DNA of 64,000 nt from the NCBI GenBank assembly GCA_014706295.1, contig JACSVZ010000011.1, positions 13,360,163-13,424,162 on the forward strand, given 5' to 3'. Below, piece by piece: positions 26,571-40,500 of this stretch. Each line of letters opens with the position of its first letter. Within the stretch, counting starts at the first letter, position 1. A program made the position numbers and the translations under genes. This stretch comes from Lycocorax pyrrhopterus obiensis. Its lineage: Eukaryota; Chordata; Aves; Passeriformes; Paradisaeidae. Under the pieces are notes generated by a model, which made no database searches, was not told the DNA's origin, and saw only the letters and a list, made by a program, of their open reading frames with translations.

Positions 26571-29500
26571 CTAACACTGACAGGTTGCTCAGGAGGAAAA
26601 GAGGAGAAAAGCTTTGTTGGGATGTGTGGCCACCCGCTGGAGAGGGAGGGCTGGGGCTCAGCGCCCTGTGTGTTTTTCCCCCACGCCCTGGGCTGCCTGC
26701 CCTGCGAGCCTGAGCCAAGCGCCATCGTCTCCCAGCCCTGCCGAGGCCACCGCTCAGCACACGCTGGGTCTCCGGAGTCAGCAGTGATGCTCCTCCAGAG
26801 CTTGCTTTGCCGTCTGTAACCCATAAGGCAGGTACTTAAGAAGACTTTTCACATAATAACTCACTTCGCTGCCCTTTCTAAATCCCCAGGAGACTTGCTA
26901 CACCCAGCTTGGGTTAGCAGGAGGCAAGAGCCTTGAAATATTAACAGAGTCATAATGAGCATCACCAAGCATCCATTGCAGCATCCCTGGAAACACGCAG
27001 ACACATTAGACAGCAAAACAGCATCTAATCTGCACACAGAAGCAGGAAGGTCGAAGCATATTCATTATTACAATAGACAGCAGGTGCAAGTTACTCTCCA
27101 GACTTTAAATATTGCAGGGATTTTCCTATATGCAGGTTCAGGAATGTGGCACTCACCAGTCCTTCTGGGAACAAATAGCCAACAATGGGGCATGAGTAAG
27201 CAGAATTCCTTTTGCTTTAATACCAGGCTTCCTGCTATTGATTTTTGCACTCTCACATATTCTTCATGAAGCTCAATACAGTCCTAAGCCAGAAGTAGTT
27301 TTGGCACAGAAATTCAGTGCTATCAGAACTAGGCACTCCAGAACTGATAACTTGGGAAAATTTTGCTTGAAGCCCAGTAACTGGAAAAAAAACCCCTTTA
27401 CGTGTCTATGTTAAGGATATAATAATGTACACATAAGTGATCTTTTCTCCTGCTCTAGGTCCGTGAGAGAATTTATGTTAAAGTCATAACTGAACACAGG
27501 GATCTATAACCAGACAACTTTCCTCCCCTCTTTTAAAATACTTTCTTGTTTTCTAAAATGAAGCAATATTACTACAAAATAGAAAGAATCATAAGTATAG
27601 AAAAAGCCCAGACTAAAACTCTTTAAATGCCTTGGGGGGGAAAAAAGAGAGAATGTATTTTTCAAGCCAAAACTGTCATATTGACCCCTAATAGTGGTGT
27701 AACAAAAAGGTACATACTGGCTACCTCATCAGAAAGAAGTTTTACCTAATGAGAAAGAGCTGAGGTACAGATGGAAGATATCTGTGTCTGTCTCAATGCC
27801 TCTTCACCCTTTGACTGGCCTGTTGGAAAATCGCCTTTACTCAACCAACATCTTTGGCTATGTAAAAGTAGAGCGAGAGCTGGGGCAAATGAATGAAAGC
27901 AGATGGGCAGCTGGTGAGATGGGGAACTGAGAGTGGAGCTGGGGGTGTGGTGGATTCCCCAGTGCCTGCTCTGGTCTCTCTTCATTGTGCAGGGCACACA
28001 GTAATGGCATTGCTAAAATCTTGTCATTATCTCATGAGAATTTAAAGTTAATGGGCAGGTCAAAGATATGTTACAGTCTGAAATGTTTGTGTCTTGTGTT
28101 TGTGATATCTCTGGTATTTCCAGTGGTGCTGTGATGTTTTGTTTGCCTTCCTTTTGTTGTTTTTGTGTACTCACCAGCCACAAGGTTTACACTGACTGAC
28201 TTTTGTGGGCCACAGGTAATTAAAGCATTGAGTTTAAGGGTTGATTCTTTTAAATTTCTTCTTAAACACATCACTTTTCACATGTTCTTGGGTTCTTGAG
28301 TGTTTGGATAACACTACCAAGAGGACAGCTACAATTCAGCTCGTTGGGGAAAGTGGTATGTAAGCAAGACTTGACCTTTGTATTTCTACCCTGCCAGGCT
28401 TTTACGGTAGCTTGCAGCTTCTCAGTGTTACACTCCCCGGGACTCCTGAAGATAAGGCCCTTCCAAATCACAGGAGAGAACAATTCATCACTGAGCACGA
28501 CAGCACAAGTGTCCTAGCTAAAATAAATGTGATTGAATAGCATGCTTAAGAAAAATGTGATGCTTTTTCTGAAATTAAACTTTTAACTCAGCTTGTGAGC
28601 TTCAGGATCCTCCTATGTTTTTTGAAATCTCTTCAAGTTAAAGCAGAAATTTGAGTAGACACTTCTGTCTTATGCAAAATAGTCTCTTTTTGTTTGTTTG
28701 TTGGTTTGGTTTTTTTGGTCCATGTAAGATACTTAAAATGAGAACATAGCACTTTCTTCCTGCATTAGTCCTGCTCCTATGGAGCTAAACTTTTATCAGC
28801 TGATCAACAGCTGATATTTTCCCAATCAGACCATAACCTGTGTGCACAGCTGTGGCACCAGCAGCCCCAGATGGAAGCATCTGTCTTTGAGGGACTATTG
28901 GGCAGTTAAACATAGGAAGTTAAACATCTCATTAAGAACAAAGTAGTCTTGTTTATGCCCCTGACTTTTTTATATTGTAGATATATGGTATAACTCTACT
29001 ATGTGATGGAGCTGGGGAGTATTGCTGGAGTATTTCAATCATACTGGATGTGCCTGAAGTTGTCTGGGAAGACTATGCTGAGCCATGGAAGAAACTTCAT
29101 CGATTCCATGGGATACCCAGTACTTCTCACCCTGTTTCTAAAGATCAATCCCAAAACCACATAATTTTGCACCAGATCTCACCATGGTTTATCTCTCGCT
29201 GTGCCAGATGCAAGATATTTGTAAATTGGGTGATAGCGTTGGTGAGGCGGAGCAGTTGAGAGAAGGCTCTCACTCAGACATGAGAAGAATCATCCACAGT
29301 GATTATGTGGATGATTATGATTAGATTTATTGCTAATACAGTATCTGAACTTTGCCAGGGCGGTATCTAAATCAGAACACTATCATCTATTGCAATGTGG
29401 TGCCTGATGCTGGGACAGCTGGTTGCCCTTAATGAAGTGGGTTTCCATGACCTTGAGGACTGATCTGTAAGGGTCATTCTTGTTCTGCTTCTGGCTTGGT

Positions 29501-32500
29501 CTCCAAAGTCAGGCAGATTTTTGTTTCACTTTCATCACCAGAGGAATTGCAGCCACTATCTGCTACAAGGAAAGTGAGTTGGGAAACTCCAGTAAACAGT
29601 GTCTAATGTAGCCAGTTAGGAACATGACGTACAATTGTCTAACCTTTGCTTCTTTAAACAAAAATCACTGAAATGAAGGGGAAAGTCTATCGACTATTCA
29701 ATAATATGTTATTATTGCACCACAAACAAGATAATGAGGAAGCATTGATCCTGTTGGAACAGCACAAATACATCCTGACAGACTATGGCTACAAGTGGTA
29801 GTGTGTTCACCTCCTGACCTCCAGAAAGCAGTGTTTTCCAAAGGGGGCTTTGGGGAAATGAGGACGTGGTCCTGAGACCTAGTGAAAGGCCTGGCATCAA
29901 GTTCCACTGTGTGAAAGTATTATCAATTATTGAAGAGGAAACCGGACCACAGGGCAGGATAAACTTTGGTCCTGTGTTGTTTTGATACACGTAAGTGGCA
30001 TTCCTAGGGAGAAGTCATATTTTTCATATGGAGAAGCATATTGGAGCCCCAGGCCAGCAGCTGGCTGTGGTGCAGGATATGAACTGCATTTACCTGTGTT
30101 GAATAGGGAAATATACCTATTGTCAAGAATTCTTAGTAATACATGAGCTGTGTAGTATCATTTAATTATCTGAGAATTGTTTTCTTCTGTGACAGGCCTG
30201 AAAGCATTTCTTCTTTATTCCTATAATTTTTAGTTCAAGTTATTTGTGTTTATCTTAAGGCAGAGGGGTACCTGGCCTTTTGTAGTCTCTAGTCCACCAG
30301 GATCTATGGTTTCTTTTCCACTTATCCTTACTAAAGGATTCTTTCAGCCCTCCACCACACTTTCTCCTGAGTTCTCTGATTTTTTGCCTGCTTCAAAGCA
30401 CTTCCACATTGAAAAGCCCATCCATTCATCCCAAGCCTGACATACCACTGATCCCTGGTTGTGCTGTTTGTATCCCTTCAGAAGGTAGAACTCCTTTCCC
30501 TCAAATCCCCAAATTATCCTTTTTATACTCTTTCTGTCTGAGTTCTTTGCCACAGGTGCTTTTGCTTCCACAAACTCCCATGGCCACAACCCCAGTCTTA
30601 TCCTTTGCTGTTTGATACATCTCCTAGAGCTGGAAGATGGAAGTGTTGGCTGGTATTAGGACACCTCTGTTCTTTTACTGATTTCTGTGGTATCATTTAT
30701 TCACAGATTTCGTCAAGCTGCGTCCTCTTTCTGCCTGAGTCTTACAAAGATGGTGAGGTTTTACAGAGCAGGCATACAATTTGTGAGTGCTATGGCTGCT
30801 TCCCTGCCAGTAAACATCATGAAACCCTTTACATAACTGATTTCTGCCCTAAAAGCCTTTTCCCACTGCCCTCACAGGAGGGCTATTTAGGACTGCACAT
30901 TTTGGGCAGCTGGAAGCTTTTTTCTGACGTCTGGCCTAACTGAACACGCATCTCCTCGGTTTCCTGCTGCCTGTCTTAAGTTTCTGTATCTCTCCTGCCT
31001 CCATGGCAACATTTTCAGGCTGTCATGGAAGCATTGCTTTGCTCTCATTTTGCTCAGCTAACCATGACAGGCTCTTTGAATGTCTGGTTTTCTGTTCCCC
31101 TGGCCAACCCTTTGCTGCATTCACTGTGGTCAGAGGTCTCTTTTCTGTCGATGTACAATGAGCAGCACGCACACGACTCCAGGCAGATCTTCCTAGAGAT
31201 TGTTATTAAAATGATCTATTGGGGAATAACTTTTCTGGTATATAATTTGATTTTATTTACCTTTCTTGTGGCTAGTAACACTCCAGTGGCTGTCAAGGCT
31301 AGCCAGTGTACAGACAATAATGAGTTTCCCCAACAAAGCCTTTCCAAATTGCTGCAAAAATCCTGATTAATTCTTGGCATTTAGTAATTTTTTAATCAAA
31401 CCTGGAACGTGTGCTTTCGGTAGTCAGCAGAAAAGCAAAATCTTTCCAAGATTTACCCATTTCCCCTTCCTCCAAAACACTGAGGCACAATCCTGGCTTT
31501 TTTAAGTATGAGAGAGCAGGGAGAAATGCCCCTTAGGTAAGTGAGCACTGCACCTGTAAGGGCATGGTAATGCCTGCAGGGCTTTGGGGGGATAGTTTCT
31601 TGTGGACTAGGCTGTCCCAACTGTGTAGACACCCTGTGAATATTTCTGCAGCTCAGTTCCCCTTCCCAAAAGAGTGATGTGCAGTACGTGTGAGAAGACT
31701 GCAAGATAATTTGATACTGTGATAATGTCAGCACACAGGGAAGTGGAGACTTACCCTAAAGCATTAATTAAATGTTTTGATGAAATGCTTGCAAAATACT
31801 TCACGACGCTTCTTTAGATGGAAATTGCTGTAGAATGTACAGCATTGTTAGAAAATGATTTCAGGTGATTGTATCTGCATCCTGTAGCAGTTGAAGTTCT
31901 CGCTACAGAAGCAGGGCTTGAATGACAGCCAAGGCAGTAAAATCAGGATTATAGACACAAATTGCTGCAGACACATACAGACAGAGATGACTGAGATTCT
32001 TTCAGGACAGAAGATTCTCAATACTTTTTTTCAGCATTATGCAATCTATTCAATACCTTCTTTTTCTAGATAGATCTGATTTGGAGTATTCCCTGCAGTC
32101 TAATTGGCATGAATGCCCTCAGTGCTCAAATTAATTTTGTCCTAGTAGGGTGAACGTTTATCTTGTACTTGTCCAGCCAATGCGGCATTACAGGTTAAAA
32201 CTCAAGTAATTTCTGTTGCTGTTAAATAACAGACACTGCAGAAAGATAGATAAAATGGCCCCTTTTTGATAATCCTGTTTTCCATGTAAATCCAAAGTAG
32301 GAAGGAGATTGTTTTACATGACAGCAAATTGGGAAGAGCTCTCAGGCTGTCTGATCTCTCTTGTCTGCTTTGCAAAAAAAGAATCAGATTAATGAACGTA
32401 ATCAGATTAAGGCTGAAGAAGGGAACATATCTGGGGGGTATCAGAACTCCGCTGATACCAACAAACTATATGGAAAATCAACATTAAGGGCCTAACGTTG

Positions 32501-34545
32501 CTGTTTAATTTAATTTAATGGCAGCAAATAATGGGTTTCAAAGAAGTCCTGAGTACTGGCAAGAGGAACCTGGACTTCTGGAGGGCAGAAAGACTTGAGG
32601 GAGCTGGGAAGTGGCTCTAAGACCCTGAGTTTGGGTGAATGTTGCTTGGGGCGATGGTGACTTGCAGAGTCCTTTGGCACGCTGGCTCACAGCCAAGCAG
32701 TGTGGGCCCTCTTTGAGTACAGGATTTGGTGCAGTTAAATCTACCTAAAACCATCTCTGCTCTCAGTCTGCTGTGTTTTGTACAGAAAAACAATGCTGAA
32801 AAAAAAGGGGGATATACCTAGAACAGGCAGAGGCAGAGATGACCAGGATTCAGAAATACAAGAATGAGAATGACAAAAAGGAGACATATCTGAAAAATGA
32901 GGGGAAAAAAGAGGGCATAGAAGGGAAAATGATTTATAGAGCAATATTAGATCCTTAATGTTGATTTTTCCACTTCCTCCAGCAAACTGAGAGCAAGATG
33001 CACCATGCCAGTGCAGCAATGTACTGCTGGGTCCTGAAGTGGCAGCACCCCACCTGCTTGTCTCTGTAGAAGAGTCATTTTAAGCTTTCTAAGAGAAAGT
33101 AGGAAAGAAATAGAAGTGTGAACATGAGGGAGAAAGGGAGAAGGTCAAGAACTTGAGGAGAAAGGGCCCTCGTTATGGTTTATCTTCAGATCCCTTTTCT
33201 ATTTCTTCAGTGCCAACAATTTTTCAACAAATAAAACAGAATTGGATGTTTAAATTCTGCTGGTTGTTGCAGACTCCCAGCCTGTGCTGGCATTGAGGCC
33301 AACACTGAGTTTCTGCTTTCCAGCTTGAAGTATATCTCTAAAAATGCCCAGTTTTTTTCTTGCTTCATTTATTACCTTGTTTGACTTTGAAGTTCTCAGA
33401 GACAGTTTTCTGGGGCACCAACATTCTGTTTGATGCAAGATCTTCAAGACCAAAAAGGAAAGAGGAATGGAAGAAATAAGAAATCTAAGACCTCAAATGG
33501 GTGCTGCCCAGTTTTCTGAATTTTTTTTAATGTCTGGCTGATTTGTCTAAGAATTGACAAGTTCTAATTGAGGTTTTGTCCCTGCTTGGGATATTTATAA
33601 ATTCTACCCCTATGTGTCCTTTTTGGATCTATTAAGCTGTGAATGCATATTGTAGATGTGGCCTTTCAGCTGGGGCGTGTAAGGTCTCTACTCATCACTG
33701 CTTTTCTTGAATTTTTTTGGCATTCAATTGTCTTGGAAACATCTCTGGCTCTGTAAAATGTGGTTCACATCAGTGGTTGGGATCAAACACTGATGCACAA
33801 ACAGGTCCATATGACAAAGTTGTTTTAATATTTGTTTTCATATACGGCAAAGCTAAAATGAAAGGGGCAGATGGTGGGGTGTCTGTCTTCTTTCCTGTGT
33901 CTCCCATAATCCGCTGAACAGAGGTTTAGCATATCTCAAAGCAGTATTTCCTTTTGGCAAGGGTGAGGCAATTAAATATGAACAAAAAACCCTGAGGGGA
34001 GCCCATGGGTCATCACCCCTGGTTGCCATGAAAGAATGGGAAGGTAACGATGTGAGATATGGAAAGGTCTGGCGTCAGTGGTAGGTGGTACAGGTCGTCT
34101 CGCAGAGTCTGCACACTCCCAGGGGTTTGAATTGCACAGGAGCAGGTGACTCCAGCTGGTTCCCAGGTGACGCAAGAGGTGCAAATCCAGGCAGATCCCT
34201 TGTCAGCCACTGGAAAGTTGTGTGCGTGCGTGTGAAATTTCTAGGCCTAATCTGCATTACAGTGTGTGTGTGCATGCGTGTAAGCTTTCTGCAGAGCTCT
34301 AGAGCATGTGTGTCATGTGGGGTGAGACCAGAAAAGCAGGTGTCCTGACCATGCCCCTCCTACTCGGGGATTAGAGATGCTCAGGGGACAGCAGAGAGAA
34401 GCTGGGACACACCTCCCTGACTCACTGCCAGAGACAGCAGCAGCTTCTGCAGGTTCAGTAGGCCTCTGCTCTTTGGTCAAATAAAACCCTGCAGCTCCAT
34501 TTCCAGCAACCATCCCCTACTTTTAGTTAACCAGAGAGGAGGAGA
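26571..34545. other. Intergenic DNA between the CMTR2 CpG island and the PNP-like gene
   Basis: No exon, CR1 element or RNA gene was recognised. Two short inverted repeats are visible, at 28794-28816 (9-bp arms) and 29288-29316 (11-bp arms). A short TG-rich stretch lies at about 34200-34320. The last few hundred bases hold the presumed PNP promoter. Confidence 0.5.
34481..34486 (+). promoter_or_regulatory. Possible TATA-like element of the PNP-family gene
   Basis: ATAAAA lies 65 bp before the start codon in a region that is not a CpG island. The spacing would give a 5'UTR of roughly 30 nt. Weak: A/T-rich hexamers are common here. Confidence 0.25.
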
Positions 34546-34568
34546 ATGGCCTATGCTGAGGAAGACAG
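34546..34568 (+). CDS. PNP: PNP-family coding exon 1 (start)
   Basis: ATG with A at -3 and G at +4, encoding MAYAEED plus two bases (AG) before the donor GTAAGG. The next exon supplies A, giving Arg8. The resulting [20 protein letters not shown] parallels the short N-terminus of vertebrate PNP. It was chosen because it is an upstream ATG whose open frame ends in a good donor of the right phase. Other upstream first exons were not excluded. Confidence 0.7.
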
Positions 34569-37500
34569 GTAAGGGGATAAAATAGGGGATGCACAGACAT
34601 CCAAGCTGGATGGGGCTAACAAAATTACATTGCTTTTCCTCACCTTGTTTTCTTTGTACTGGGCACTCAATAAATGTCAGACGAAGGCTGCTCAGGAGTA
34701 AACATCTTATTATTGGAGAGGAATCTGGCCATCTGCCTGTGCAGGTGCTGGTATTATGAAATATGGCAGTGAGTAGCTGACCTTGGGAGAGGTTATGGGC
34801 CAGAAGAGGCAAATGTCTCCTGTGGAGAGGCATAGACTGCGAATACGTATGGCCGTGTGCCCCCAAACGTAATGCTTTAGCTGTTTATTAGGATGTGTCT
34901 GCTTTTTTACATGGATTTGCTTTCAGCCAACCTAGAAGCACAATAAGGGTGGTTTTTTTCATGCCATAAAAGATCTGTCACCGGTGACAGTCCTGTGTTT
35001 TGCAACAGATGCGTTTCTCCAGTGGATGACAGCAATCACAATAAAAGGGATTGTGTTTTCAGCTGATCCTGTGATTTAATCCAAAGCAATGCTACCGAGC
35101 ACTATTATTAGGTGTGCATTGTTAGAGCAGCTAGAGGGGCCTTTGTGCTACATGTGTTAATTCCAGCTGTCAAAAAGCTTGCACGGGCCTTGTGCTCATG
35201 CAGTTCCAGGCCGAACACTCTGTTTGGTGACCCACAGGTCAAACTCCCCCTTTGCTCCTGCTGAGCAGGTATCTCCCTTGCATTCAGAAATTATCAGTGC
35301 TTGCCAGTCCTTTTGATGTCATCCGGAAGGTTTCCGAAAGCTAAATACTGCAAGAAGATTAATTTTGGCATCGCTGTGCTCTCAGCACTGGGGAGAGCTC
35401 TGATGTGCCCAAAGCCTTTGGGATGGACAGGGCTCTGCCAGGTCCCTCTGCACTTGCTGGAGCTCCTTTCAGGCAAGGAAACATATGCAGCACCAGAGAT
35501 TAACTTCTTTGGTTAAGAAGTATTTTAACATCTTCTGTTTAAAAGGAAAAAAATTCACTGTAACTTGGCACAGCTCAGTTAGTCCTGATGTCTTCAGCAG
35601 ACATTGAATGGGATCCATCCCACATTCCTAAAATTTGTGAGGATATAGGAATAATATGCATTCTTTAATGTTATTTTGCAAGGGTTTATGCACCTTTAAA
35701 AAAAATACTGAAACCAGGAGTATTATGGTCACGAGGAAGAGCAGATCCTGGTGACCTTGTTCTTTTCTTATGCCTTCCACAGGTATGTCAAAAGCTTGGG
35801 TATTACATATAAATTCTCTTGGTTCCCTTTAATTCTAAACAAGGATTACAGTTATTCAACAGAGAAATTGGGGGGAATTGTTCATTGATGTATGTAAAGC
35901 ACTTTTAAAGCTTTTGTCTGGGAGCAAGTGATAACGTAGTCAAGTGTAGTCTTTATTAACGTCACTTTCACAGCTCCTGCTTATTTCAGGAGCTCATGAT
36001 ACACTTAGAAAATTCAGTATGTAATGGTAAATGAACTCTCTCATTTCCAAACTTTTCCTTTGGAAAGTACTTCAGCTAAGTGTGACTCTTCATTTTAATC
36101 CATGTGTGTGGAAGTTATTTCTTCCCATTGGATTGCAGGTTTATGACATTTTGGAGTATTTTTGATGTCACAGTTTGTAAGTAGGACCATAAGTTTGATG
36201 TGTCATACACTGGATAGGACTTACAGTAGTAGCTAGACAGCTAAGAGATGAAAAGCTCACAGAAAACACCTGTGCAGTAACTACTGGTCCTGTCAGTATA
36301 AAGAAAGAAAAAGCATGGAATTGAGAACCTTTGTTTCAATATCTGGTGCTTTAGCTGGAGGAACGAGTTGTACACAGACAGTCCTCTTAGGCTTGAGACC
36401 TCCTGGAGTGAGGAGCTCCACTTTGAAAGCTTTTCTCTCTGTCCTCTAAGGCTGCAGAGAACAGCATCACAGCATTACTAAGGTTTACACCTCTCAAAAC
36501 AAGAGACTTGATAAAAAACAACTGAAAGAAACATTCCTGGACAGACAGTGACTGCTTATCACCATCTCCAGTCAATTTTACATCACCTGCAGCCTCATAG
36601 TATCTGATTTTCTCACCTCTCAATAATCAGGTCAACTTTTCATATAGAGAACCGCTGCCCCTGCATGTGTTAACTCCAGGACCCACTCCCCTACCATGTA
36701 CAATCATTAATTCTACTCATCAGTGGTAATGATTGAGTTGCTACCAAGAACTGCTATTAGTACCCCTGCTTTTGAGGACAGTTTCTAATCAACCTTGATA
36801 TTGACTTTCAGGAAGTATCTGCGTTGTCCTATTGGAAACAGGATTATAGGATTATTTTGCTATTGATTGTGTTTCAAAACTGTGATTAAGGCATCTGAAT
36901 ACTGGGCTAAGAGGTTAAAAGTTGAATTATTCTCCCTTCCCATGAGGCAGATACACAACAGGCACTGTAATGCCAGCTTCTATCCCACCTTCAGGCAATG
37001 GGGCTCCCTGCTGGATAAGACTTTTTTTAACCAAGGTATTTGCCGAGTCCCCCTCTTGAATCAGGCAGCATAAGCTCCAGAGCCCTGATTCCTGGTTTTC
37101 ACTTGTTTTGATGGAGGCTGATGTCATTGGGCCTCTTGGCTAGGTCTAGACTGCAGGTGTGATCCCAGGCCCAGTCTGTGGGAGAAGATGCTGAGTAAGG
37201 TCTCCATGTTTATCCTTCTGTACTGAAGGCACAAGGTATCAAGGTGGGTGTTTGACATGCGGTACCAGCCTAGAAGGAAGCAATGGGAGCTGATGGCACT
37301 CAACACTTACAGAGATTGGCTTCTCCATCTCTGTAGATGATGCTTGACCCATGTCTCAGAAGTTTACCTACTGCAGATGACAGTGTCTACTCCTTCACCA
37401 GCACAGCATTCCAGCCGTGTTGTTCAGGTGCCTTCAGAGCTCCACGCGCTTGGATTTCCCCATCACAGGCTGGACATCCCTGTGCACGCTCATATAGGTT

Positions 37501-40500
37501 GCAATTTCTCAGTCTAACTGTTCTTTTGCCTTTCTTCAGTAACTCGGGAGAGACCAGAGCCCATCAGAAGCAGGAGTGGTTATGCCTTGTGACACTTCTG
37601 TGATCTAGGTGTCATTAGCCATTCTTCATCTACAGAATGAAACCGGCCAAGGGGATTCAAATTATTTCCCTGTAGTCAGGGGTAAAATACATGAGATTAA
37701 AAGCGATACATCTTCAATAATAGCAGTGAAGCTTCTATTATTATAGTCTTAATGAAATGTCTTTTGCTATGCACCTTTTCAGGACTTTTATCCTTTGAAG
37801 CTTGTTCTTTGAATGGGCTGATAGTCTCACTGACCTGTTCTCCTCCTGCAGAAATAGCTACGAGGTGTATAAGGAAACAGCAGATTGGTTGCATGCCCGT
37901 ACTGCCCAGCGGCCCAGGATCGCCATCATCTGCGGGTCTGGGCTGGGAGGTCTGGCTGATGTGCTGGATAACAAGACAGTCTTCCTGTACGAGGACATCC
38001 CTCACTTCCCACGGAGCACAGGTGAGCACAACCCAGGGCATCAGCCCAGTCCCACCCACCGGCAGCCTGCAGCAGAGCCTTACACGGGGATCACTCAAGT
38101 CAACTCAAGTCTGCAAACCAGTCCCTCACTGATGAAATGTGTGTTCACAGTAAAAAAACCATAAATACAGCACAGAAATATGTATTTATTTATTTGATTT
38201 CCAGCTCCTGCTTTTGCAGTGCTTGGGCCTGCTGTAAAGCAAAATCATCAACTAACAGATCCCTCCAAAGTCAAAGTCCTTGAGACGTGTAACTAAAGTG
38301 ACGCTCTGTTAATTTCCAGTGGCAGGGCATGTTGGCAGATTGGTGTTTGGGGAGCTGAACGGACAGCCCTGCGTGTGCATGCAGGGACGTTTCCACTCTT
38401 ACGAAGGCTACTCTTTCAGCACGGTGAGTTCTCCTTAAGGAAAACATTCACGTAGGGAAGATGTGTTGTAAAAGCTGCAGAAGTGACTGCTTGCCTTGCT
38501 ATCTAGCTGCAGGATGTTAGCTTTTGCAATGAACTTACATTGCTCTTGAAATGAGTCTTTCTTAGATTTCAGATTTGTCCCCAAAAATAAAATTGGGAGT
38601 TCAAACCGAGAGGTGGTTGTCTTCTGCTGGATGAAGGTGATGTTCTACAACCACACAAATTGGCTGACCCTGCTACGCTTGCAGGGGGAAATAGTTTATC
38701 ATTTAAGGCAGATTAATTTACATGCTTTAACTTAGTCAGTTTAATCATTATTTAAATCAGCAACCAGAAAACTTTGATAAGAGTAATCTGTTTTAATCTT
38801 CTTTTGCATTTGTATAGTTTACAGCTTTTTTTTTTTTTCCCCTAGAAAAAGCTTCCAGGCTACTGCAAGCTGCTATAACCTCCCAGCTAACATACTGGAA
38901 TGTGTGGATATTTGTATTTATGTTACCTACATGCACATATGTATATTTCTGCTGGAAACACCAATAATATTTATTTATTGGCTCTTTTTTAATTTGCATA
39001 GCTTTGAGATTTTCTTTTTTTGCATTGAGGTTGTTTGCATTTGGATATAAACTAATTTTTGGCACCACTCAACTTCTTGTAGAAAAACAACTATCTTAAA
39101 ATCACTCAATACAAAACTAGCTTTATCAAGACATATTTGTCTATTAAAATTAACTCATTTCTTGAAGAAGTGGTGTCCATAATTAGGAATTTTTTTGCTC
39201 ACGGTAGCCTTTGATTGATAGCAGGTATCATCCAAATTCTTTGTGACTCTTCAAAATCAAACTTTATTTTTTTTTCCAGCTCCCAATTGTTCCTTAACTT
39301 TGGATTACTCTCCAAGTCCATGTGCATAAGTAGTTACTTCAATCAGCACAGTGGTCTGGTCTCTGCAAGACCTTGGCAGTGAGCAAAAACTGTCTGCATG
39401 TTCTTTCTGTACCACCTTTATTTGACCTCAGTGGAACTGTAGGAAGTGTGGGCTTGGATTTTAATGGTATTCATTGCAAGATTATGTTTTAATTTGTCTA
39501 AAAAGCGTTAACATTCTATTTAAATTAGAGAAATGTTTAAAATTGAAGAAGGCTCTTTTGTCTCCATATATAAGACTCTTCTTTGCATCCACAAATTGTG
39601 ATATTACAAATGTAGTAGCAGTAGCTGTCTACTGATTGTGATACTCATTGCACATATGCCTTTGGTTCTTGCAGGTCACATTTCCCATCAGGGTCTTCTT
39701 TCTCCTTGGGGTGGAGATCTTGATTGTCACAAATGCTGCTGGAGGACTGAATCCCCACTTCCAAGTGGGGGACATCATGTTCATAAGAGATCACATCAGC
39801 TTGTTTGGCTTGGGAGGGCAGAATCCCTTGCGCGGACCCAACGATGAGAGGTAAGAAGGCACCAACTCCAATGTTACCAACTAATCCTTTCTTCCTCCAG
39901 CCATGGGCTGGGACTGCCAGTTGTGCCTACTGACAAATATTTACTGAGAGGTAGAGTTTGGCTCCAGGTATCCACAAGGGAAGAGTTACAGCAATAGCTC
40001 TGTGTGCTGTGCCACCTGCCCTGCCTTCCCTTGGATGTTGCTTACTCTTACAAGCCTACAAGGAGTTTATACACAAACCCCCAGAAGGTTTTGTTTTGTA
40101 CAAGTAGGCTTCTGATCCTTCTCCTGACATGACCAGCTGTACCATCTGCTAAAGACACCCACTGCTCCTCTTCTTGTCAGTCCCTCTCTCTGCTGGTTCC
40201 TCTTAATTGAGCAATCAGTGAACTGTGCTGTCTCCAGCCTGGGTTTATCAACAGCCATTTCTGATGTGATGGAATGGGTACAGCAGAGACCAAGCAGTAA
40301 GTGGAGGGCAGAGCAAAGATGAAACCTCTAAATTTCCTGATCACCACTGTTGTATCCAGGTCATGAAACTGGGGTGCCCTTGTATTCACTGAAGGCATTG
40401 CTCTGATGAGAGGTGGTTGTCTTGGCAGCTTCTTCAGAGGCCTTGAGATATACAAGAGTGACCTGCTGCTGGCTGAGCTGGGAAGTTAGGTTTCCTGTCC

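Noticed and set aside
29050..29990. Possible decayed transposon ORFs in the intergenic region
   Set aside because: Short frames on both strands with no recognisable transposase, integrase or envelope motif. Left as unassigned intergenic DNA.
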